Positions 7,599 to 14,544 of a DNA stretch of 64,000 bases are shown here, in pieces. A program made the translations under genes and the position numbers. The DNA lies in assembly GCF_014243345.1 (NCBI RefSeq), contig NZ_JACLZF010000002.1:248001-312000 (forward strand), in the 5' to 3' direction. The notes below the pieces were generated by a model, which was given only the letters and a program-made list of their open reading frames with translations, did not search any database and was not told the origin of the DNA. This stretch comes from Robiginitalea sp. SC105. Its GTDB lineage: Bacteria > Bacteroidota > Bacteroidia > Flavobacteriales > Flavobacteriaceae. Within the stretch, counting starts at the first letter, position 1. Each line of letters begins with the position of its first letter.

Positions 7599-7664
7599 TG
7601 AAGGTAACGGTGAGTGTATGAGCCGTATCCGTTTGCATATGGCTTACAAACAATGTTAGCCACC
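7599..7664 (-). repeat. attC-like site (short type)
   Basis: On the plus strand the left core TGAAGGTAAC (7599-7608) and right core GTTAGCCACC (7655-7664) enclose arms TGTATGAGCC and GGCTTACA plus an extra TAT/ATA pairing. The TAA stop of the next gene (7656-7658) is embedded in the right core. Confidence 0.85.
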
Positions 7665-8498
7665 CATTTCATTTTCAATGTATTCAGTCAATACAAGATT
7701 TGTTTTACTTCCATCAATATTGGTGTAATTCAATTTAACGAAACCATATTTTGGATGGAAGTAGGCGACAAGTTCCGTTGTACCAATTTCGCTTGCCGCT
7801 GTTGATTCAATTACAAGACATTCCAATTCTCCAAGTGGAGTTTTAATTACTGCCTTATCGGTTATTTTGTAGTTATATGTGTTGTCAATATTACCATCCC
7901 AGGTTTTCCATCGCTGGTCGCCCCATTTACTTCCTATCTTTAAATTCCAAGTCCATTCCGTTCCTACCGCATAGGGCGCTTTTATGTAGGGAAACGGATT
8001 TAACTCCAGGATTTTAAAATAGTGATCGCGGGGTGGGTGAGCCCAGACATTGGCTTCATTCTCGATAACCCCTGACATTGAGAATGGCTCACCTTCCAAA
8101 AAAATGTACGCAATTGTGGTCTGATTATAATCTGGCACATATTGTGCCATAGGGTTGCCGGCCATAACCTGGATAACCACAGATTTGATGGTCCTGGAAT
8201 CGGCTTTATCCACCGCGACAAAATCCCAACTTTTTTGATCCGAATTGACTTTAAAATATAGTTGCTCTCCAGCTGCTGTGAGATGCTCAAAGGCATATTT
8301 AAATGAGGTTCCTGGCTTAAAAACACTATTATTTGTATTGTACTTGTTTTCATCCACGTTGATTGAATCAAATTTTTCGACCAGGATTCCATCGTTATCC
8401 GGTACTAATTGATAGTCATTTTTGGAATTATTCCCAATCGACTGACTACACACCGCTATTGGAAATAGGAGTAAAAGTAAAATTCGGATTGATTTCAT
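7656..8498 (-). CDS. Uncharacterised exported protein
   Basis: This 280-residue protein has an N-terminal signal peptide (LLLLLFPIAVCSQ; a lipobox reading with Cys17 is possible but weak). The rest is a beta-rich domain (AYFHPKYGFVKLNY, AVIKTPLGELECLVIESTA) resembling DUF3108/TapB-like periplasmic proteins in layout, with no catalytic motif. The stop codon TAA is formed by the GGCTAAC core of the attC-like site, so the gene fills its cassette completely. It starts 13 bases from the opposite core. The cassette ends match in 10 of 10 bases. Function unknown. Confidence 0.7.
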   Translation of the reverse strand: MKSIRILLLLLFPIAVCSQSIGNNSKNDYQLVPDNDGILVEKFDSINVDENKYNTNNSVFKPGTSFKYAFEHLTAAGEQLYFKVNSDQKSWDFVAVDKADSRTIKSVVIQVMAGNPMAQYVPDYNQTTIAYIFLEGEPFSMSGVIENEANVWAHPPRDHYFKILELNPFPYIKAPYAVGTEWTWNLKIGSKWGDQRWKTWDGNIDNTYNYKITDKAVIKTPLGELECLVIESTAASEIGTTELVAYFHPKYGFVKLNYTNIDGSKTNLVLTEYIENEMGG

Positions 8499-8511
8499 AA
8501 ATGCAATTAAT

Positions 8512-8628
8512 GGTGGCTAACGGTTTGGGTATGGCTCGTGGCAAGCGCCACGAGCTTTTTAGTATGTTCTTAAGTTAGCAAAAAGCGACCAAGCGGAGAG
8601 CCATGAGCTATACCCGGTGTTGTGCATA
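8512..8628 (-). repeat. attC-like site (long type)
   Basis: On the plus strand it runs from GGTGGCTAAC (8512-8521) to GTTGTGCATA (8619-8628). The arms GGGTATGGCTCGTGGC and GCCATGAGCTATACCC are almost fully complementary, and the left arm carries a further GCTCGTGGC/GCCACGAGC hairpin. The internal text TTCTTAAGTTAGCAAAAA is shared with the site at 3071-3181. Confidence 0.85.
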
Positions 8629-8629
8629 G

Positions 8630-9067
8630 TTATTCCTCCCCGGCTCCGACAACTTCTAGCATCCATCCTTGCTTTGACGGAATCACTCTACCCCATACAT
8701 GTGCGCCTTCAATTTGATGATAGATGGAGAAATTCAAAGTATCCTTTTCTAATCTGTTTATTTTTAATATTATAGCATCTTTAATTTCTTCACGCGCAAT
8801 AGTAGTTGAATCAACTATTCTTACCGTATAGCCAAATTTATAGACCGTTAAAGAGTCATTGATAAAACTAGATTTTAATATTTTCAGCGGTAATCTTTCA
8901 GGCACTTCACCGTGTAGCCACTGTTGAAGGATAGGGGCATTCAATATGAGTTGAACAATCTCTGCATGATCAATATCCTGTTGATTGTTGACATTGTTGT
9001 TCGAACTATTTTCCTTGCACCCTATCAGAATAAGCAGCAGTATGTAGAGGTAGGGTAAATTTCTCAC
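8630..9067 (-). CDS. Small uncharacterised lipoprotein
   Basis: This 145-residue protein has a strong lipobox (LILIGC, Cys17) and an Asn-rich linker. A compact alpha/beta domain of about 110 residues follows, ending in a WMLEVVGAG strand. No family is recognised. The layout (helix EIVQLILNAPILQQWLHG followed by strands) could suit a small ligand-binding or assembly lipoprotein, but nothing specific is visible. It is a tight cassette: the start is 10 bases from one core and the stop one base from the other, and the two cores match over 10 bases. Confidence 0.7.
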   Translation of the reverse strand: MRNLPYLYILLLILIGCKENSSNNNVNNQQDIDHAEIVQLILNAPILQQWLHGEVPERLPLKILKSSFINDSLTVYKFGYTVRIVDSTTIAREEIKDAIILKINRLEKDTLNFSIYHQIEGAHVWGRVIPSKQGWMLEVVGAGEE

Positions 9068-9077
9068 ATTTCACAAT

Positions 9078-9212
9078 TATGCACAACGCGTCGGCTATGA
9101 GTAGTTGCGTGGTTTAGCACTTAACTTTAAAAGTACATACCAAACTGAAAATCCTTGAGGATTTTCAGAAGTAGGCGAGAACAAGCAATTACTTATAGCC
9201 ATTGTTGTGCTT
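9078..9212 (-). repeat. attC-like site (long type)
   Basis: On the plus strand it runs from TATGCACAAC (9078-9087) to GTTGTGCTT (9204-9212). The arms CGGCTATGAGTAGTTGC and GCAATTACTTATAGCC pair strongly. The loop contains a secondary CTGAAAATCC/GGATTTTCAG hairpin (about 9144-9168). Confidence 0.85.
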
Positions 9213-9215
9213 TCG

Positions 9216-9956
9216 TTATTTTTTTCTTTGTTTTAATTCATTTTTAATTTGCTCCTGTACTGTCATATTCTCTTTTATTCCTCTTTTATAATTACTATTC
9301 ATATACGAATAAAAACCAATAGCTTGTTTTAATACTTCTTGAAAATAGATGTTATTTTGTATTTCTGCTAGGTTCACGGGCTCTGCCCATCGTTGGGACA
9401 AATCACCTCTAAATATCGTCTTGATATTCTTATATGCTTCAGTCTCATGCAATGATTTCACATGCTCATAATCGGACCTTAAATCTTCAGTTAAGTAGAA
9501 ATATTTGAAATCATACAATTCAGAAATAGCAATTCTGAGCGAATCATTATGAATGATGTCTATTCCTTTAGATTTTAGATTTTCATAAGCGACAGTTATT
9601 GGTTCAAAGTTACCTCTTCCAATTATTCTAGCATAAGACCATTTTAATGAATCAGTTAAGGGTGTTCTCTGTTCTAAATGCTCCAAAACGTCTCTGTTGA
9701 GTTTGGTTTTATCATTATTATACGTAATCTTTGAATTAAGGTTAATGACATCCTTTTCAAGGTTTACTAGAATTTCACTTAAAATATTCGTTTCAATTTT
9801 GTGTTCTATTCTGTTGTTATTCCAATTATTGATTTGAAGTGCAATTAAAATTCCAATAACCACAAGCACAATTTCTCCAATCGCATACTTTAAATACTTT
9901 ATAGTTTTACCTTCAGAGAGTAAACTTTGTCTAATTTTTCTAAAGAATTTAATCAT
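9216..9956 (-). CDS. DUF6090-family membrane-anchored protein
   Basis: This 246-residue protein has the conserved flavobacterial N-terminus MIKFFRKIRQSLLSEGK, then a single transmembrane segment (about 26-43, AIGEIVLVVIGILIALQI) followed by NNWNN. It continues as a charged, helical extramembrane domain. The pattern is that of DUF6090, a family of unknown function often found in multiple copies in Flavobacteriia. Unlike the other cassette genes it has a membrane anchor rather than a cleavable signal. The flanking cores match over 9 bases and the start lies 22 bases from the upstream core. Confidence 0.8.
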   Translation of the reverse strand: MIKFFRKIRQSLLSEGKTIKYLKYAIGEIVLVVIGILIALQINNWNNNRIEHKIETNILSEILVNLEKDVINLNSKITYNNDKTKLNRDVLEHLEQRTPLTDSLKWSYARIIGRGNFEPITVAYENLKSKGIDIIHNDSLRIAISELYDFKYFYLTEDLRSDYEHVKSLHETEAYKNIKTIFRGDLSQRWAEPVNLAEIQNNIYFQEVLKQAIGFYSYMNSNYKRGIKENMTVQEQIKNELKQRKK

Positions 9957-9978
9957 TTGTTATTGGTTTCTGGTAATG

Positions 9979-10035
9979 AAGCACAACGGTAAGTATATGA
10001 GCCGTTTCAATGGCTTATATACATTGTTGTAGCAT
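9979..10035 (-). repeat. attC-like site (short type, reference example)
   Basis: On the plus strand it runs from AAGCACAAC (9979-9987) to GTTGTAGCAT (10026-10035). The inner arms GTATATGAGCC and GGCTTATATAC differ at one base pair and enclose a short loop. This is the cleanest site for folding and model building. Confidence 0.88.
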
Positions 10036-10036
10036 G

Positions 10037-11056
10037 TTATTCTTTAACATCATTAATATAGAAAAAGCCTTTCATTACGGGAATGTATACGTTCTCAATC
10101 AATGTCCACCAAGAATCTGAATTATCATTTGATTCATTGAACTGAACCAGGTGATTTCCATATGCTCTTCTTATAGCTGAATTCATTTGAGGATATGGAT
10201 TGTTATTTTCAAAATACTCTTGAATATATTTCATCCTTTTTTTATCCGAGGCCAATTCTTTAAAATAAGAATTTACCTCATTAGACTTACTGTAGCTAGT
10301 CCAATCATAATTTGGATTTTTTTCTACTCTCTGAATAAACCTTTCTATCCTGCCTTGCCATAAAGTTCGATTATCATACTTTTCATGAAAGAAGTAAAGA
10401 GTTGGGTTATTGATTTTTAGGATAGAGTCTGAAAATATTCTAGGGCGAAAAACCTCTTTATTACTGCTTGGTTTGAATTTCTTAAATTCTGATGATTCAT
10501 ACGATTTAACCTCATCATAATATTTGTATTCAGCAGCAATTGAGTCTTTAATATCAGTAAAAACCATCATGGCCTGAACGAATACAATGCCAAGAACTCT
10601 TTCAGGATAATTTTCTGAGAGATAAAGCATGTTCTTTGCAGCAGGCCCTTTTCCGAAAAAGAATGCTTTTTCAATTTTCAAATAATCCATAAAGGAAATT
10701 AAATCTTCAACCTGTGACTTAACACTCCAATTTTCTGGAGCATCGTCAGTTTGACCAAATCCTCTATTTAAAGGCGCTAACACATGATATTTATCAGAGA
10801 AGGATTGACAAAAATTAATCCAATTATTGTTTGTTTCAACTATAAATGGTTCGTCAGAACTTTCATCAAAAAAATTATGGGCGCCTTGAATATTTATTAT
10901 GTGGGTGCCTTCACCACCGAAATCTATATATTCTACGGTAAGTCTGTCGGTAGTTACTAATTTGGATATATAAGCTTTGTTTTGGGCATTAGCTACTAAA
11001 GGCAGAAATAATATCATGCCTATGCAGGTTTTAAATATGTTTTTAAAGTTCATCAT
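10037..11056 (-). CDS. Exported alpha/beta-hydrolase-fold protein, nucleophile missing
   Basis: This 339-residue protein has a signal peptide (about 1-24, ending LVANAQ). The alpha/beta-hydrolase core is recognisable: HIINIQGAHNFFDE (oxyanion-loop position), HVLAPLNRGFGQTD (the family's D-x-R-G-x-G-x-S region), and the strand-turn-helix of the nucleophile elbow. At the elbow the sequence is FFGKGPAAKN (about 133-142) instead of G-x-S-x-G, so both the Ser nucleophile and the second Gly are absent. Classical hydrolase activity is therefore unlikely, and a binding role or a different chemistry is possible. It is the recombinase-proximal cassette, 7 bases from the core at 11064-11073, with ends matching over 10 bases. 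Confidence 0.75.
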   Translation of the reverse strand: MMNFKNIFKTCIGMILFLPLVANAQNKAYISKLVTTDRLTVEYIDFGGEGTHIINIQGAHNFFDESSDEPFIVETNNNWINFCQSFSDKYHVLAPLNRGFGQTDDAPENWSVKSQVEDLISFMDYLKIEKAFFFGKGPAAKNMLYLSENYPERVLGIVFVQAMMVFTDIKDSIAAEYKYYDEVKSYESSEFKKFKPSSNKEVFRPRIFSDSILKINNPTLYFFHEKYDNRTLWQGRIERFIQRVEKNPNYDWTSYSKSNEVNSYFKELASDKKRMKYIQEYFENNNPYPQMNSAIRRAYGNHLVQFNESNDNSDSWWTLIENVYIPVMKGFFYINDVKE

Positions 11057-11063
11057 TTATAAT

Positions 11064-11118
11064 ATGCTACAACGTATGAATATAGTGCGTTATGCACTAT
11101 ATGCGATCTATGTCTAAG
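11064..11118 (-). other. Candidate attI-like primary recombination site
   Basis: The junction between the recombinase gene and the first cassette has one normal core, ATGCTACAAC (11064-11073), and a perfect hairpin TATAGTGC/GCACTATA (around GTTAT). On the recombinase side there is no matching GTT core, only AGACATAG-type sequence overlapping the recombinase stop codon (11114-11116). A site with a single intact core beside the recombinase is what an attI would look like, but a degraded attC cannot be excluded. Confidence 0.5.
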
Positions 11119-12238
11119 ATAACAAATCCACAATCCCCTTGAAGGAACTTTCTGCAACATGCGTATAAATCTCGGTGGTTTTACTCGAGTTGTGGCCCAA
11201 CAGGACCTGGATTTTACGCAGATCCACGCCCTTATCCAGCAGGTGGGTGGCAAAGCTGTGGCGAAGCATGTGGGGAGTAACGCGTTTTTTTATGCCCGCC
11301 CTTTCGGCGGCAGCTGCTACAATGCGCACCACGCTGGTAGCCGAGTAGGGGCCTCCCCATTGCCCCTCAAATAAGTAGTCCCTGGGCTGATAGCGCTCAA
11401 GGTATTCCTCAAGTTCCGGGATGAGGTTGGGGCTGAGCACCGAGTACCGGTCTTTCCTTCCCTTGCCCTGGCGGATATGTACCAGCTTGCGCTTAAAATG
11501 CAGATCGTCCGACTTAAGGGAGAGCACTTCTGCCCGGCGCAATCCGGAGGCATAGAGCAAGCCCACTATGCACCGGTGCTTCAGGTTGGAGATCGCGGCC
11601 CGAAGCGCAAGTACTTCTTTCACCGAAAGCACTTCCGGTAATTTGCGCGTCTTTCGAGGGCGCTCAATGCTGTAGAACCGGTTGGGCATGCCGAGGACCA
11701 CTTCGTAATAGAACTTAATGCTGTTGATAGACAAATTGATATAGGAATCCGATTTGTCTCCCCGGGCCAGCTCCAGTAGGTAGTCCCTGATGGTATTTTC
11801 ATCGACCTCCTCCAGCGGGGTAGGGTCTACATGTCGCATGAAGGCGCTGAAGCATGAGATGTAGTTCCGGGCCGTGTTGTCGGCGTATTTTTTCAACTCG
11901 AGCTTGTCCAGATAGGCTTTGGGAAAATTTTCGGCCTTGAGACGTTCCCAGGTTTCCTGACGCTGGGCAAACCGATCGGCCGGCTGGTAATCGGGGATGG
12001 GTTTGGAACCGAAGAAATAATTCCCGTTGATCCAGGCAATCCCCTTGAATTTGCTGAATAGGAGTTTAAGGTTCTGGAGAGTATTCGGTATGAAGTACAT
12101 GCCGAACGGGTCGGACCAGGCCACATCGGGCAATTGCTCCACCAGGGCTATTAAAACGCGATCGGCTTTGAATTGCAACCCGATGCAGCGTTCGTCTCCA
12201 ATTAACAGGTGCTTTAGGGTGATGCTTTTGTTGAGCAT
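11114..12238 (-). CDS. Tyrosine recombinase associated with the cassette array
   Basis: This 374-residue protein is numbered from the ATG at 12238. A longer in-frame reading to 12346 adds 36 residues unlike the family. All catalytic residues are present: Arg234 (ASGLRRAE), Lys259 (QGKGRKDR), His323 and Arg326 (HMLRHSF), His349 (LLGH) and Tyr358 (EIYTHV). A SAM-like core-binding domain spans about 108-190. Residues 1-107 form an extra N-terminal domain (SITLKHLLIGDERCIGLQF ... INGNYFF) absent from XerC/XerD and IntI1. The IntI-specific insertion before the HxxR motif is missing: only about 60 residues separate Lys259 from His323. It is co-oriented with the cassettes and ends at the first recombination site, so read-through from its promoter could transcribe the array. 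I infer that it moves the cassettes. Confidence 0.9.
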   Translation of the reverse strand: MLNKSITLKHLLIGDERCIGLQFKADRVLIALVEQLPDVAWSDPFGMYFIPNTLQNLKLLFSKFKGIAWINGNYFFGSKPIPDYQPADRFAQRQETWERLKAENFPKAYLDKLELKKYADNTARNYISCFSAFMRHVDPTPLEEVDENTIRDYLLELARGDKSDSYINLSINSIKFYYEVVLGMPNRFYSIERPRKTRKLPEVLSVKEVLALRAAISNLKHRCIVGLLYASGLRRAEVLSLKSDDLHFKRKLVHIRQGKGRKDRYSVLSPNLIPELEEYLERYQPRDYLFEGQWGGPYSATSVVRIVAAAAERAGIKKRVTPHMLRHSFATHLLDKGVDLRKIQVLLGHNSSKTTEIYTHVAESSFKGIVDLLS

Positions 12239-12490
12239 GGAGGTGAAACATGACTGCCTTAATTTTATATGTGAAGGTGCTAAAAACAAGCAGTTCGCTA
12301 TGGAAAGGGAAGGGAGATTACCTTCGCTTCGCTCGGTGATCTCCACAGGCTCCCATGCTGCAAATGCAAACCCTGCCCTGGCTCCGCCAGGGCGGTTTCG
12401 TGTCTCTATTCCCCCCGTTCAAGCGAGCTTGACGCGGTTCCCAGAAACACGAAACCCCACCGGTTTCCCGGCGGGGTTTGCGAGTGATTG
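12239..12490. other. Recombinase leader region with three hairpins
   Basis: No gene is seen here. It holds the tmRNA terminator (12452-12479), a perfect GCCCTGGC/GCCAGGGC hairpin (12375-12393) and a third imperfect inverted repeat GAGATTACC/CGGTGATCTC (about 12310-12341). The recombinase promoter should lie between these and 12238, but I see no strong TAnnTTTG element. Confidence 0.5.
12452..12479 (-). terminator. tmRNA terminator
   Basis: The inverted repeat AAACCCC-CCGG / CCGG-GGGGTTT lies about 12 bases beyond the tmRNA 3' end and ends in a T-run on the minus strand. Confidence 0.75.
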
Positions 12491-12884
12491 TGGAGCCGGG
12501 GAGATTCGAACTCCCGTCCAAACAAGCAATAACCATGCTTTCTACGTGCTTAGTCCCCGATTGATTGTCGACGCGCAACTGACCGGGGACGGCCTATTAC
12601 GCGCTTAGCTTCTTTGGGTTTATGCGGTTAGCGAAGCAATAACCACACTATGTTGACTTTTATGGTGCCCCTGAGTGGATCGCCGTCAACAAGGGCTATC
12701 CCGGGACATCTCGCTTCTCCGCCTTGCGGAGACGAGGCATTATCCTACTCTAATTCGGATTATGCGGCGAGAGCGTAATTATTATCGCCAATTAAAAGTG
12801 TGAAACATGAGATTTACGAGCTGTATCCCAGCGCTCGGCATGCTTACATCGCCATTGGTCTTGCTGTCAAAACCAGTCGGCCCC
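12491..12884 (-). ncRNA. ssrA: Transfer-messenger RNA (tmRNA)
   Basis: The 5' end GGGGCCGACTGG (12884 downwards) pairs with the 3' end GGCTCC followed by discriminator A (12491). A TTCGAAT T-loop and GGACGGGAGTTC arm mark the tRNA-like 3' domain. The tag reading frame (12789-12760) encodes GDNNYALAA and stops with TAA, matching the YALAA-ending degradation tags of Bacteroidetes. The CCA end is not encoded. The RNA rescues stalled ribosomes together with SmpB. Its 3' end faces the tyrosine recombinase; ssrA 3' ends are common integration targets, but I found no second copy of the end sequence in the window. Confidence 0.95.
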
Positions 12885-12910
12885 ATAATTCAATGAACGT
12901 GTCAGGGGGG

Positions 12911-12918
12911 CAAAGATA
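12911..12918 (-). promoter_or_regulatory. Putative -7 element of ssrA
   Basis: CAAAGATA on the plus strand reads TATCTTTG on the minus strand, matching the Bacteroidetes TAnnTTTG box. It lies 26 bases upstream of the mature tmRNA 5' end. No well-placed TTG was found. Confidence 0.45.
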
Positions 12919-13024
12919 CGCAAATCCGGGGGTTTCTCCCGTGTTGCCAAATTCGGTCGGCGGTCGTTTGCTTACCCTTGACTTTCCCGCTATTTTAGCG
13001 CAAATTCCATACCAAAGCAGCACT

Positions 13025-14236
13025 ATGAAGATTGGATTGATCAGAGAACGCAAGAACCCGCCGGACCGGCGGGTAGTCCTGTCCCCCGGGGCCTGCCAAA
13101 AAGTCCTGCAGCGTTTTGATGCGGTTGAAATTGTGGCGGAGGAGTCGCCCATCCGGGTTTTTGGGGATGCGGAATACCAAAAGGCCGGGATCCCGGTGGT
13201 TTCCGATGTATCGGATTGCGACGTGCTGCTGGGGGTGAAGGAGGTACCGGTGGAGGCGCTGATCCCCGGCAAGAAGTATTTTTTCTTCTCCCACACCATC
13301 AAAAAGCAGCCCTATAACCGGGACCTGCTCCGGGCCGTGCTGGAGAAGCACATCGAACTGTACGACCACGAATTACTCACCAATAAAAAGGGCGTTCGCC
13401 TGGTCGCTTTTGGCCGCTATGCGGGGATTGTCGGGGCGTATAACGGCATCCGGGCCTATGGCATGAAATACGGCACTTTTGACCTGCCGAAAGCCGAATC
13501 CCTTGCGGACCGGGAAGCGCTGATTGCCGAGTTGCGCAAGCTTCAACTACCTGCCATCAAAATCCTGCTGACCGGCAGGGGCCGGGTGGGCAGCGGGGCC
13601 AGGGAAATGCTCGATGGCATGGGCCTCAGGCAGGTTACCGTGGCGGACTACCTGGAGCGGGAGTTCGCCGAACCCGTGTATTGCCAGATAGATGCGTCCG
13701 ACTACAACAGGCGGAAAGACGGGGTACGCGGGAACAAGGCCGACTTTTTTGCAAACCCGGAGGCGTACAAGTCCAATTTTTTCCGGTTTGCCCGGGTGAC
13801 GGACCTGTATATTGCCGGCCATTTTTACGGGCAGGGCGCCCCCTACCTGTACACCAGGGAAGACGTCAAAGACCCGGAATTCCGGATCCGGGTGGTGGCC
13901 GATATCAGCTGTGATATCGACGGCCCGGTGGCAACTACTATCCGGGCCTCGACCATTGCCAACCCGGTTTACGGGTACGACCCCATGACGGAATCGGAAA
14001 CGGATTTCAGGAATCCCCGTGCTGTTGCCGTTATGGCCGTGGACAACCTGCCGGCCGAATTGCCGCGCGATGCCAGCGAGGGGTTTGGCGCCGCGTTTGT
14101 GAAGCAGGTGATCCCCGCCTTCTTTGACGGGGATGCGGAAGGCATCCTGGAACGCGCCCGGATGACCCGGGGAGGACGGCTTACCGACCGGTATGCGTAT
14201 TTGCAGGATTATGTGGACGGGGTGAATACCCCCTGA
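13025..14236 (+). CDS. NAD(P)-dependent oxidoreductase, alanine/saccharopine dehydrogenase-like
   Basis: This 403-residue protein starts at the ATG giving MKIGLIRERKNPPDRR; an upstream extension would overlap the tmRNA. It has an AlaDH/PNT N-terminal domain (about 1-140, with VLLGVKEV and FFSHTIKKQPYNR) and a Rossmann nucleotide-binding domain around the LLTGRGRVGSGA glycine loop (about 181-192). Relatives in Flavobacteriia are annotated as alanine dehydrogenase or lysine-forming saccharopine dehydrogenase, and the sequence alone does not settle the substrate. Its 3' end overlaps the convergent wHTH gene by 56 bases. Confidence 0.8.
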   Translation: MKIGLIRERKNPPDRRVVLSPGACQKVLQRFDAVEIVAEESPIRVFGDAEYQKAGIPVVSDVSDCDVLLGVKEVPVEALIPGKKYFFFSHTIKKQPYNRDLLRAVLEKHIELYDHELLTNKKGVRLVAFGRYAGIVGAYNGIRAYGMKYGTFDLPKAESLADREALIAELRKLQLPAIKILLTGRGRVGSGAREMLDGMGLRQVTVADYLEREFAEPVYCQIDASDYNRRKDGVRGNKADFFANPEAYKSNFFRFARVTDLYIAGHFYGQGAPYLYTREDVKDPEFRIRVVADISCDIDGPVATTIRASTIANPVYGYDPMTESETDFRNPRAVAVMAVDNLPAELPRDASEGFGAAFVKQVIPAFFDGDAEGILERARMTRGGRLTDRYAYLQDYVDGVNTP

Positions 14237-14534
14237 TATCCGCCTGCCCCCCAAGGAGTTTTTCCAGGGCCGTGAGGTGTTTCCCAAACGCCTCTTTCCC
14301 GGTTTCCGTGGCGGCATAACGGGTATTGGGTTTGCGGTTGATAAACTTTTTTTCCACCTGCAGGTAGTGCGCTGTTTCCAGCGCCCTGATATGGCTTGCC
14401 AGGTTCCCGTCCGTAACTCCAAGGAGCTCCCTGAGCCCCGTAAAATCCATGTGGTCGTTTACCATGAGGACGGACATGATACCGAGGCGGATCCGGTGGT
14501 CAAAAACCTTGTCAATGCCGTCTATCAGTCCCAA
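14181..14534 (-). CDS. Winged-helix transcriptional regulator
   Basis: This 117-residue protein has a single winged helix-turn-helix domain: HRIRLGIMSVLMVNDHMDF is followed by the recognition region LLGVTDGNLASHIRALE and the wing INRKPNTRYAATETG. This is the HTH_34/ArsR-like type. No metal-binding cysteines are present, so the signal is unknown. It ends inside the 3' end of the convergent dehydrogenase gene. The membrane protein at 14545-15177 lies just upstream on the same strand (10 bases), a common pairing in which the small regulator controls its membrane partner. Confidence 0.85.
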   Translation of the reverse strand: MGLIDGIDKVFDHRIRLGIMSVLMVNDHMDFTGLRELLGVTDGNLASHIRALETAHYLQVEKKFINRKPNTRYAATETGKEAFGKHLTALEKLLGGQADIRGYSPRPHNPANTHTGR

Positions 14535-14544
14535 ACCCCGTTGT

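Larger units (their letters stand above)
1499..11118 (-). mobile_element. Integron-like gene-cassette array
   Basis: About ten short genes, all on the minus strand, each sit between quasi-palindromic elements that end in xxxxAAC on the left and GTTxxxx on the right (plus-strand view). The outer bases at the two ends of one gene unit are reverse complements of each other. Examples are 10026-10035 with 11064-11073 (10 of 10), 8619-8628 with 9078-9087 (10 of 10), 7655-7664 with 8512-8521 (10 of 10), 6352-6361 with 7599-7608 (10 of 10), 5179-5188 with 6225-6234 (10 of 10), 9204-9212 with 9979-9987 (9 of 9), and 2489-2496 with 3071-3078 (8 of 8). In integrons this follows from excision and insertion at the G/TT of the R' core. 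Genes start 5-52 bases after the core, so most cassettes lack room for a promoter. The array is AT-rich relative to the flanks and begins at the 3' end of a co-oriented tyrosine recombinase. Confidence 0.85.

Noticed and set aside
1499-11118. CRISPR array
   Set aside because: The repeats are palindromic sites separated by whole genes, not short identical repeats with uniform spacers, and no cas genes are present.
11114-12238. Plain chromosomal XerC or XerD
   Set aside because: The N-terminal domain of about 107 residues and the position against the cassette array do not fit; there is no sign of a dif context.
12027-12608. Plus-strand open frame crossing the recombinase start and the tmRNA end
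   Set aside because: It runs through a structural RNA and a terminator and has no family features.
12491-12884. Ordinary tRNA at the ssrA 3' end
   Set aside because: The T-arm-like 3' end belongs to the tmRNA; the 5' partner and tag reading frame are about 390 bases away.
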